Shown piece after piece: positions 44,201 to 51,238 of a DNA stretch of 64,000 bases (its first letter is position 1; the number at the start of each line of letters is the position of its first letter). A model generated the notes under the pieces. It was not told where the DNA came from and did no database searches. It saw only the letters and a list, made by a program, of their open reading frames with translations. The DNA is taken from assembly GCF_040095835.1 (NCBI RefSeq), contig NZ_JBBMFT010000003.1:62001-126000 (forward strand), written 5' to 3'. The position numbers and the translations under genes are program-made. The stretch is from Flavonifractor hominis. GTDB lineage: Bacteria; Bacillota; Clostridia; Oscillospirales; Oscillospiraceae.

Positions 44201-47200
44201 CCAAGCGTACCGAGTATTACGGCAGCGGAAGCTTTGACTTCAGCGTGTTCTCCAACGGTGACGAAGGAATGCTCTGGCTCAACCAGTGGGATGAACTGGA
44301 GGCGGAGCTGGAGGACATTTATAACGAGCTGGACGAAAACGCGAAGGACGCCTTCTATGAGCAGATTCTCCACGCGGTCAAATCCGCCCGTGCAGTGGCC
44401 GCAGAGTACATTTATTACGAGAAAAACCAGCTGGCGGTGGAGCAGGGACGCTACGGCAGCGCCCAAATCTACCGGGAACTGGGCCTGGAAGCCATCCAGG
44501 ATATCAAGGATTACCAGGATTATTTCTGGAGCCTGAACGACGGTAAGTGGGCCTATGTTATCAATTATTCCCACCAGGCCCGCTACCGCGTGGACGGCGA
44601 CGGCAACTGGAGTGCTGACTATCAGGGCAATCAAGGCATCATTCTCAAGAGCGAGAGCGACTACACACTGCCTGCCATCGGGACAGGCGTGGGCGCGGCG
44701 GCGGAGAACAGCCAGACGGCCGGCAGCGGTGCGCTGTATTTCTCCTCGCTCCAGCCGGAGACCCAGCGTTACTTTGACGTGTTCAGCAAGGCCGCCTCTG
44801 CTCAGGAGTGGAGCGCTACGGCACCGGAGTGGGTCGTCCTCTCGGAAGTCTCTGGTTCCACTTCTACCGAGCAGCGGGTACTGGTCTCGGTGGACTGGAG
44901 CAAGGTAAGCGAGACGACCACTGGAGAAATCAAGGTATACAATGGTACCGCCGGGGAAGGCGAGCCCGTGGCCATCTTTACCGTCACGGCTACCGTGGAG
45001 GAGAGCCAACTCACCGGTTCCACCAAGGGCTACCAGGAGGCCAACGGCTATGTCATGATCGAGGCCGAGCACTGGTCCCGCAATACCGCCGGTGAGGACG
45101 GCACCATGTGGCAGGTCGTCCATGACCTTGGCCAGCGGGGCGATTCCATCCGGGTGATGAGCGCCGACGGCAAGGTGGACCAGACCAAGGGCGACATTGC
45201 CGAATATCAGGACGATTATACCAAGGGCGCCTGCGCGGAGTATGACGTGTACTTCCAGGAGGCGGGTACCTATCAGCTGATTGCCTACCGCATTCCCACC
45301 CTGGACGAGGGTACCACCCTGTGCCGGACCTACCTCGGCGTCAATGACGACGAGCCCGAACTGCTGAAGGGCAATGCGGGCACCAGCGGCGCCTGGAGCA
45401 ACAATGTGCTGCGGATGATCGAGCCCCTGAGCATCAATATTACGGTAAATCAGGGGTGGAACACCATCAAACTCAGCCGTGCGTCTACCTCCATGGCGTT
45501 TGACCGGATTCTGATCATCACCGATGCGAGCATCGCGCCGCCCATCAGCGGTATTGCTATCGGTGCGCCCATGAGCCCCAACAACATCGCGGACCCCGAT
45601 GAACTCTCCGAGTTCCAGACCCAGCGGGTGGGCCAACTGCCGGAAGAGCTGGTCAACATGGTGCAGGTCATGAACGAAAGCCGCACCCTGAGCGTGGGCG
45701 ACAGCTTCCAAATTGAACTTCCCGAGGAATATCAGGACTTCCGGATCACCAGCGCAGAGAACAGCAATTCCATTGCGGTTTCCCTGCATTCCGACGGACA
45801 AGGGACTTACACTGTTACCGCAAACCGTGTGGGTACTGCGGAGATCAAGCTGGAGCTGGCCTCCGGCGAGCTCATTGGCCGCGGTACCATCCAGGTTGCG
45901 GTCCAGGCGGAGCCCGCCAATGTCGGCCCCTATCAGTTTGTAGACGGTCAGATGGTCATTGATGTGGCTGATGCGCTGGAGAACAGCGACTTTGCCTATC
46001 CCACCGCCCGCGATGAGCATACATGGGAACTCAGCCGCAACGGCCTGCAGTGTGCGCCCGATACGGGCAACACCGGGAAATGGACCGATACCAACACCGC
46101 TGCCGCCACGGCTCCTATGCTGAGTTATGTGCTGGATGTGGAGACCGCCGGCAGCTATCGGATCTATGTCAACCGCACCACGCCCAACACCAAGGGAGAC
46201 GGCGACTCCTTCTATGTACAGCTGGACGACGGCGCACTGACCCAGATTGCCGGCGACTGTGTGGATGCATGGGTCCTGGTGGGCGACTGGACGCTGAGCG
46301 AAGGGGAGCACACCATTCACCTGTATGCCCGTGAGGATGGCATCATGGTCAACCAGCTCTTCCTCACGGAGGATCTGGAAGGCCGCATTCCCGGCGACGG
46401 TACCCTCCTGGCACCCACCCAGCGTGGGGAGGCCGCGGCATATCTCTATCTGGACCCGGTGGAAGATCAGTCCTTGAGGACGGATGACGCCGACCTGGAG
46501 ATTGCGGTGGATACCGGGGTCCGCTATGGGACTGGAGAGGTGACTCTGTCTGCGGTTTCCGATGCACCCGAGGTAGTGGATGTGACCGTATCGGGACACA
46601 CCCTTACCCTTGTCCCGGTGGGTGCGGGCGAAGCTACCATCACCGTAACGGCACAGGCCGATGGTTTTGAACGCGTACAAAGCACGTTTGCCGTATCGGT
46701 CTGGGAGCCTGCGGTGGATGAGGACTATGCCTATGTCATCACGGATGGTCAGGTGGTCATCAATGCCGCCGACGCCCTTGAGGGACACTCCTACGCTTCC
46801 TGCACCAATCTGGACGCTGTGTCCTGGCAGGCAGCTGAGAACGGGGTACAGTTGCTGCCGGATACCGGTAAAACCTGGACGAACACCAGTGCATCCAGCC
46901 TTGCGGATACTCCCAGCATCCAGTTTAACGTATATGCGCCGGAAGCGGGAGACTACTATCTGAGCATCTATTCCAATCATCCCGATGTGAGTGCGGATTC
47001 CTTCCATGTGGGTGTGAACGGCGTCTATGCCTTTAGTGGCCGGCAGAGTGTGCTGCGCAACCCGGTGGATGGCGGTAGCTCGGGTTCGGATGCCGCCAAC
47101 GGCGATCAGTGGTTCTACTATGATGGGGATGGTACGGTTGTCTCGCTGGAGGCTGGAATGAACACCATCACCATCTGGGCCCGTGAGGACGGCGCCTACT

Positions 47201-47808
47201 TCAAGCAGATCATGCTCTCCTCCGAGCAGCAGAACGATCTGGAGGGTATGCAGGAGAGCACGGAGGCCGTGGACACCAAGCAGGAGGCACCTGTAGAAGG
47301 TTATCAGCCGGTAGACGGTAAGGTGATTATCAACGCCACCGATGTTTTGGCCGGACTGGACTATGCCCAGTGCGACAACCGGGGCGAGTTTGTCTGGACG
47401 GCCGTCGAGAACGGCGTGCAGCTGCTCCCCGACGAGAAAAATGAATGGAAAACGGAGGAGGTTCTGACCGACGCCCCCGCCCTGCGCTTTAAGATCGTTG
47501 TTCCGGAGGACGGAGACTATTACCTGAGCGCCTATTCCAACCATCCCAGCAATGGTTCCGACTCCTTCCACGTGGGTGTGGACGGCAGCCGCATCTTTGT
47601 AGCCAACAGCGATACGCTGCGCAATCCCTCGGGCAGCGGCGATACCGCCACCGGCGAGCAGTGGTTCTACTACGACAAAGACGGCGCCTGCCTGCATCTG
47701 ACCGAGGGCGAGCACTGGCTCACCATCTGGGCCCGTGAGGACGGCGTGTGCTTTGAGCAGTTCCTGCTCTCCACTCAGCAGCAGGACGGGCTGGAAGGCC
47801 TGCAGTAA
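41203..47808 (+). CDS. Giant SLH-anchored GH115 alpha-glucuronidase-like protein with CBM-like repeats
   Basis: 2201 aa, probably removes (4-O-methyl)glucuronic acid from xylan at the cell surface. Signal peptide 1-27. Three SLH repeats at about 45-220 (FPDISGHWGEQAI first). A beta-solenoid-like segment is followed by an Asp-Glu-Pro-Thr linker (about 225-405). The GH115 unit runs about 410-1200: KYRGIFINDEEQL near 612, FTVGLRGVHDGG near 762, MWANDNHQYLRQVP near 866 and GGIYYHNSYWGVPKSWLWLN near 890. The family C-terminal domain (MIEAEHWSRN) is at 1270-1450. Bacterial Ig-like segments are near 1490 and 1760. Three related CBM-like modules sit at about 1576-1720, 1844-2010 and 2030-2196 (shared LxIWAREDG-type end). 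ATG 41203 follows AAGGAAGGGATGGAG. It is alone between its promoter and terminator. Confidence 0.88.
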   Translation: MKTIFQRTVALLLAASMTASFVGTASAVQPAELDETPLVTSEQTPVFPDISGHWGEQAILRWAAADVLHGDQLGRANPDAAMSRAEFAQVLVNLLGLTERAENTFADVAEDAWYADAVLKAAAAGILNGDGQNANPEQSVSRQETAVMLCRACGLTGSKNATGFADAGEIADWALDAVSALVERGVLEGVGENRFAPTEPVTRASVAAMLDRMISTYADTDGQIITGEQNGVVIVAANGVTISGATLSDTLLLAPKAGGDTVTLGSNTKAEYVNVLAPDSTVTVSSGAEVAEMSISAENVDLVVEGTVDRLTSAADGLTVSGSGSVGTITVEAGEQVTISGDTRVETIVNQGTANVTVGGKTLAPGESVSSGSASSGGSTSSGNDDSSDEDDSEPTPEPTPEPTPEPGDELAAIYDGVSAAPIVMDAAYEDSEADAYAERTYAQIARAVSDLRQDVAMVTGAIDFEEIQQIMEDTDEEQAQRLAEADPDKVPELLTDPSGLDTDYAILVGSISDSEMIQTLMEDGKLDEAKTIEGNWEAYVIKEVEDPLPGVDQALVIAGSDARGTIYGIYSVSEMIGVSPWYWWSDVPVDVSDTIVLEGLDTAPIVDDGPDVKYRGIFINDEEQLREWAYQKEDFGWPNQLADPGVYRHVFELLLRLKANTLWPAMHEGTVAFNSIVDENGVPINAQNAAEYGIIMSSSHCEMMLRDNVGEWESWYEENKEKYNIQGSNSSKAWDYTINKPAILAYWEERIATNQDYESIFTVGLRGVHDGGPTLGDLNGFINRRGQANGIGEDIVVNGTSTEAKQAALMKDVINEQRKLIAKYFGSEDGAPQVFIPYKEMNTYYNMNNRDLADWLEENAPDVILMWANDNHQYLRQVPNEQERAEGRSGGIYYHNSYWGVPKSWLWLNSASVALMNSEMHRAYNTGADDYWILNVGDIKPGEISAEYFLKMAWDIEASDDAVMEESFAQQAQRDFNVSDEVAAQIGDCLARYYHYNGTKRTEYYGSGSFDFSVFSNGDEGMLWLNQWDELEAELEDIYNELDENAKDAFYEQILHAVKSARAVAAEYIYYEKNQLAVEQGRYGSAQIYRELGLEAIQDIKDYQDYFWSLNDGKWAYVINYSHQARYRVDGDGNWSADYQGNQGIILKSESDYTLPAIGTGVGAAAENSQTAGSGALYFSSLQPETQRYFDVFSKAASAQEWSATAPEWVVLSEVSGSTSTEQRVLVSVDWSKVSETTTGEIKVYNGTAGEGEPVAIFTVTATVEESQLTGSTKGYQEANGYVMIEAEHWSRNTAGEDGTMWQVVHDLGQRGDSIRVMSADGKVDQTKGDIAEYQDDYTKGACAEYDVYFQEAGTYQLIAYRIPTLDEGTTLCRTYLGVNDDEPELLKGNAGTSGAWSNNVLRMIEPLSINITVNQGWNTIKLSRASTSMAFDRILIITDASIAPPISGIAIGAPMSPNNIADPDELSEFQTQRVGQLPEELVNMVQVMNESRTLSVGDSFQIELPEEYQDFRITSAENSNSIAVSLHSDGQGTYTVTANRVGTAEIKLELASGELIGRGTIQVAVQAEPANVGPYQFVDGQMVIDVADALENSDFAYPTARDEHTWELSRNGLQCAPDTGNTGKWTDTNTAAATAPMLSYVLDVETAGSYRIYVNRTTPNTKGDGDSFYVQLDDGALTQIAGDCVDAWVLVGDWTLSEGEHTIHLYAREDGIMVNQLFLTEDLEGRIPGDGTLLAPTQRGEAAAYLYLDPVEDQSLRTDDADLEIAVDTGVRYGTGEVTLSAVSDAPEVVDVTVSGHTLTLVPVGAGEATITVTAQADGFERVQSTFAVSVWEPAVDEDYAYVITDGQVVINAADALEGHSYASCTNLDAVSWQAAENGVQLLPDTGKTWTNTSASSLADTPSIQFNVYAPEAGDYYLSIYSNHPDVSADSFHVGVNGVYAFSGRQSVLRNPVDGGSSGSDAANGDQWFYYDGDGTVVSLEAGMNTITIWAREDGAYFKQIMLSSEQQNDLEGMQESTEAVDTKQEAPVEGYQPVDGKVIINATDVLAGLDYAQCDNRGEFVWTAVENGVQLLPDEKNEWKTEEVLTDAPALRFKIVVPEDGDYYLSAYSNHPSNGSDSFHVGVDGSRIFVANSDTLRNPSGSGDTATGEQWFYYDKDGACLHLTEGEHWLTIWAREDGVCFEQFLLSTQQQDGLEGLQ

Positions 47809-47824
47809 TTCCATATTCCAAGCA

Positions 47825-47870
47825 CCGCAGGGGCGGCCGCGATTTACGCGGCCGCCCCTGCGGCTTTTTG
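47825..47870 (+). terminator. Terminator of the GH115 gene
   Basis: A 17-bp stem, CCGCAGGGGCGGCCGCG with its complement, 5-nt loop, then CTTTTTG. Its T-tract end is shared with the -35 of the ECF-type promoter that follows. Confidence 0.93.
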
Positions 47871-47897
47871 TAACCTTTTTGGTGTGGATACCGTGTA
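47869..47897 (+). promoter_or_regulatory. ECF-sigma-type promoter (autoregulatory)
   Basis: TGTAAC at 47869-47874, 17 nt, then CGTGTA at 47892-47897. This resembles ECF promoters of Firmicutes (TGAAAC or TGTAAC at -35, CGT at -10) and not the sigma-A consensus. It lies 30 nt before the ECF sigma gene. Confidence 0.65.
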
Positions 47898-47926
47898 TTT
47901 GGTAGAAGAAAAAAGGAGGGAATGCC

Positions 47927-48409
47927 ATGCAACAGGAGGAGGCGGCACGGCTGGTGGAACGCCACAGCCAGGCGGTTTACCGTCTGGCCTATGCCCGGAC
48001 AGGCAACCGGGAAGACGCGGAGGATGTGACACAGGAGACCTTTCTGCGTCTGGTGCGGTCCGGCCCCAGATTCCGGGATGAGGCGCATTGCCGGGCCTGG
48101 CTGTTGCGGGTGGCGGCCAACTGCGCGGGAGATCTGCACCGCACGTTCTGGAAGAAGCACACCCGCCCACTGGAGGAAGCCGACCATCTCCCCGCGCCGG
48201 AACAGACGGAGGAGGACGGTGTGCTGGCGCAGGTGTTGTCTCTGCCTGGGGAGTACCGGACGGTAGTGCATCTCTATTACTATGAGGGACTGAGTGTGGC
48301 CGAAATTGCCGGGATTTTGGGTAAGCGGGAGGGTGCAATACGTACCCGGCTGTGCCGGGCCAGGGCAATGCTGCGCCAACGGCTGGAGGAGGGAGAAGAG
48401 TATGTTTAA
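47927..48409 (+). CDS. ECF-type RNA polymerase sigma factor
   Basis: 160 aa, sigma-70 family group 4. Region 2 covers about 8-70 (ERHSQAVYRLAYARTGN, then EDAEDVTQETFLRLV, which contacts core and the -10). Region 4 covers about 100-155 (LSLPGEYRTVVHLYYYEGLS and GAIRTRLCRARAMLRQRL, binding -35). There is no region 1 or 3. ATG follows AAAAGGAGG. It overlaps its anti-sigma gene by 8 nt, and an ECF-like promoter precedes it. Confidence 0.95.
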   Translation: MQQEEAARLVERHSQAVYRLAYARTGNREDAEDVTQETFLRLVRSGPRFRDEAHCRAWLLRVAANCAGDLHRTFWKKHTRPLEEADHLPAPEQTEEDGVLAQVLSLPGEYRTVVHLYYYEGLSVAEIAGILGKREGAIRTRLCRARAMLRQRLEEGEEYV

Positions 48410-49772
48410 AGACGACTATTGCAGACAGATGGACGCGCTTTCTTTGGACAAGGACCGGCAGAGGATGATGATAGAAGCCATGTGTGTTTCCACGCCCAAA
48501 TGGACACGGCACACGGTCCGTGCTGTAACGGTGGCGGCAGTGGTATGCGTCCTGCTAATGGTCACGGCGGCAGCCTACTGCATGGGGGCCTTTGCATTCC
48601 TCACAGGACAGAGCGAGTATGCCATGCTGGGTCTTAATGAGGTGTATGAGACCTGTGCCAGCCCGGTGGGAAAATCAGTAACAGCGGACAACGGCGACAT
48701 ATTTACAGTGGAACGGGTGGCTATGGATGAGACGTTCTGCACGGTGTTTTACTCGCTGCACTTTCAGCAGGCGGTGGCTGCGGAGGAAGAACTGGTGGAC
48801 AGCCACCGGATGGCCCGGCGTTACACTCCCTATCTTACCCTATATGCGGATGGGGAAGAGATATCCGCCGAAGGTTATGGGAACAGCTTTGAGCGGCAGG
48901 AATACCTGGCGGACGGACAGACCCTGTACGGTGCCTGGCGTTTTCTGCTCCGCCGTCCGCTGAAGGCGGGGGAGACGGTGCAGCTGCAGATTGCCCGATA
49001 CAGGGAGTACCAGGGCAACTGGGCCGGCAAACTCATCTGGGAGAGCGTCCTAGAATTTGATGCAGATCCCATCCAGGGTGAACATTTTGACCTGGATGCC
49101 ATTGTTTCTGCCAGAATAGGGGGAAAAACAGTCCAGGTGCAGGTCCGCTCGCTGGACCGCTCCCCTCTGGGCACCCTGCTCAAACTGCGCTGGCCGGAGA
49201 CGGACACAAGCGCAAGCGACTGGTATGACTTTGTTCTGCGGGACGGGGAGACCGGGGCGTATATCCCATATGACGAGGTGGTCGTCAACCACTACTGGGA
49301 CCCGGAGGGTTATGTGGAGAGCATGTATGAACTCTATGGGGACGTGAGTGAGCTGAAAGAGCTGGAGATCATTCCAAACACACCGGTGGGTGGAATTTCT
49401 CCCAGGCAAGTGGTAGATCTGAAAGACCTGCCCTCTACAGATTCAGGAAATCCAGACGGGGGGTATGCTCCGGCCAGCTATGAGGCGGTGGACGGACAGC
49501 TCATTGTGAAGATGCACCCGGTGGGGGCGGTAAACGCCTGGTACACCAGGTTGAGTAACGGTGTGTATTTCCGGGATGCGCAGGGTGAGGAGCTCTTTGA
49601 GGATGTGTGGGTGAAGAAAATCAAAAATCGGAGCGACGGTACGATTACCGTCATTTCCACCCCAAGCGCCGAGTCCTATGCCCGGGATGTGGATAAAGTG
49701 GCGCAGATTTGGTTTTTCGTTCAGCAGTACGAACTGGAGATGGAAAAAGCGGTAAAGATCTCTTTGCGGTAA
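48402..49772 (+). CDS. Membrane anti-sigma factor, DUF4179-like
   Basis: 456 aa. A cytosolic N-terminus of about 45 residues and one membrane helix (about 46-68, VRAVTVAAVVCVLLMVTAAAY) lead to a large extracytoplasmic beta-rich domain with DUF4179-like features. The 8-nt overlap with the ECF sigma gene marks it as the likely anti-sigma. It presumably holds the sigma at the membrane until a surface signal arrives. The short N-terminus has no zinc HxxxCxxC motif, so binding would be by a non-ZAS mode. ATG 48402 follows GGAGGGAG. Confidence 0.82.
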   Translation: MFKDDYCRQMDALSLDKDRQRMMIEAMCVSTPKWTRHTVRAVTVAAVVCVLLMVTAAAYCMGAFAFLTGQSEYAMLGLNEVYETCASPVGKSVTADNGDIFTVERVAMDETFCTVFYSLHFQQAVAAEEELVDSHRMARRYTPYLTLYADGEEISAEGYGNSFERQEYLADGQTLYGAWRFLLRRPLKAGETVQLQIARYREYQGNWAGKLIWESVLEFDADPIQGEHFDLDAIVSARIGGKTVQVQVRSLDRSPLGTLLKLRWPETDTSASDWYDFVLRDGETGAYIPYDEVVVNHYWDPEGYVESMYELYGDVSELKELEIIPNTPVGGISPRQVVDLKDLPSTDSGNPDGGYAPASYEAVDGQLIVKMHPVGAVNAWYTRLSNGVYFRDAQGEELFEDVWVKKIKNRSDGTITVISTPSAESYARDVDKVAQIWFFVQQYELEMEKAVKISLR

Positions 49773-49823
49773 AAGGTTTCCACCAGAAATGGGACCGCAG
49801 ATCAGTCTGACGCGTGCAGATAG

Positions 49824-49852
49824 TAGACATGCTACAGGTGGATTGATAAAAT
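49824..49852 (+). promoter_or_regulatory. Candidate sigma-A promoter for the CodA-like gene
   Basis: TAGACA at 49824-49829 and TAAAAT at 49847-49852 with a 17-bp spacer, 40 nt before ATG 49893. Confidence 0.6.
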
Positions 49853-49892
49853 GAGAGTACCCCGATCTTATGGAAAAAGGAGGCTCTCGACT

Positions 49893-51134
49893 ATGGAACG
49901 ACTGTGTATTCACAATGCCCACCTGCGTGGGCGCGGTGCACCGGCGGACATTCTGGTGGAAGATGGGCGCATTGCCCGGATCGCAGACCGGCTGGAAGAG
50001 ACCGGCCTTCCCACACTGGATGCGGAGGGAGGGCTGGTCTGTCCTGCATTTCTGGATGCGCACATTCATCTGGACAAAGTGAATGTGTGCGATGTGGTCC
50101 GGCCCAATGAAAGCGGCACACTGCGGGAGGCCATCGAGATCCTGTGGGAAAAAAAGCGGTCCTACACTGTGGAGGACATCGTGAGCCGAGGGGAGGAGGT
50201 GGTACGCCGGGCGGTGGTCAACGGCACGCTGGGTATGCGCAGCCACGTGGATGTGGATACCATCGGCAGGCTGATGCCGCTGGAAGGGGTGCTGGCCCTG
50301 CGGGAAAAATACCGGGAAATGCTGGATCTGCAGATTGTGGCCTTCCCTCAGGAGGGAATCCTGCGGGACCCGGGGTGCCAGACCCTCATGCAGCAGGCCA
50401 TGGAGCGTGGGGCCGACATAGTGGGCGGTATGCCGGCCAACGAGGAGACCCCTGCGGACAGTCTGGCCCACGTCAAATTCTGCTTTGATCTGGCGGAGGC
50501 ATTCGGAGCCGAAATTGATATGCACGTGGACGAGACGGACGATCCCTTTTACCGCACTCTGGAAATGGTGGCGGACGAGGCCATGTCCCGGAATTTTGCA
50601 CCCGGCCGGGTAACGGCGGGACACACCTGTGCCCTGGCGGCCTATGATGACCACTATGCCCGCTATGTGATTGACAAGGTGCGGGAGGCAGGGATCCAGA
50701 TCATTACCAATCCGGCCACCAATCTGATGCTTCAGGGCCGGGGAGACCGGCAGCCCATCCGGCGGGGAATTACCCGGGTCAAGCAGCTGCTGGAGGCCGG
50801 GGTGAATGTCACCTTTGGACAGGACTGTGTGCGGGATACCTTTTATCCTTACGGCAGCGCGGACATGCTGCAGGTGGCCAACCTCCTGGCCCACGCCGCT
50901 CAGATGAGCTTACCGGGCGAGACCGAGCAGGTGCTGGACATGATCACTACCGGGGCCAACCGGATCCTGAAGCTGCCGGGTTACGGGCTGGAGCCGGGCT
51001 GCCGGGCGGATCTGGTGGTGCTGCCTGTGGCTGCTGCGGGCGAAGCGATCCGCCTGTGTCCACCCCGGCGGTGGGTGCTGCGGGGAGGCCGGGTGGTGGC
51101 CGAGACCCGGACAGAGAGCCGGATATACCGGTAA
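49893..51134 (+). CDS. CodA-like cytosine deaminase/amidohydrolase
   Basis: 413 aa, metal-dependent amidohydrolase. The order of motifs follows E. coli cytosine deaminase closely: metal ligands H57 and H59 in HIHLDK, DLQIVAFPQEGIL with the substrate-contacting Gln, HVDETDD, GHTCAL, NLMLQGRGD, RRGITRVKQLLEAGVNV, and FGQD with D311. CodA has FGHDD here; the second Asp (CodA D314) is Cys312 and the His is Gln310. This may change substrate choice, so cytosine is not assured. ATG 49893 is chosen because AAGGAGG lies 9 nt upstream; ATG 49851 has no RBS. No permease gene is adjacent. Confidence 0.85.
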   Translation: MERLCIHNAHLRGRGAPADILVEDGRIARIADRLEETGLPTLDAEGGLVCPAFLDAHIHLDKVNVCDVVRPNESGTLREAIEILWEKKRSYTVEDIVSRGEEVVRRAVVNGTLGMRSHVDVDTIGRLMPLEGVLALREKYREMLDLQIVAFPQEGILRDPGCQTLMQQAMERGADIVGGMPANEETPADSLAHVKFCFDLAEAFGAEIDMHVDETDDPFYRTLEMVADEAMSRNFAPGRVTAGHTCALAAYDDHYARYVIDKVREAGIQIITNPATNLMLQGRGDRQPIRRGITRVKQLLEAGVNVTFGQDCVRDTFYPYGSADMLQVANLLAHAAQMSLPGETEQVLDMITTGANRILKLPGYGLEPGCRADLVVLPVAAAGEAIRLCPPRRWVLRGGRVVAETRTESRIYR

Positions 51135-51160
51135 ATGGCTCTGCATAGCCTGCAAAGCAC

Positions 51161-51189
51161 TTGCAAAGCACGTGTTTTTCGATTATAAT
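51161..51189 (+). promoter_or_regulatory. Sigma-A promoter for leuS
   Basis: TTGCAA at 51161-51166 and TATAAT at 51184-51189 with a 17-bp spacer. The leader is short (about 45 nt), too short for a T-box. Confidence 0.8.
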
Positions 51190-51238
51190 ATTCCAGATTA
51201 TATGCCCTCTGGGGCGGAATGATAGATCGAAGGAAAGC

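Noticed and set aside
43435..47928. A 1497-codon minus-strand open frame opposite the GH115 gene
   Set aside because: Antisense shadow of a repeat-rich GC-rich gene, with no RBS or promoter. The plus strand has clear domains.
49876..49892. Start of the CodA-like gene at the upstream ATG 49851
   Set aside because: No RBS precedes 49851, and it overlaps the candidate -10. AAGGAGG sits correctly for ATG 49893.
51135..51238. T-box leader for leuS
   Set aside because: A good promoter at 51161-51189 leaves under 50 nt of leader, too short for a T-box, and no T-box sequence is present.
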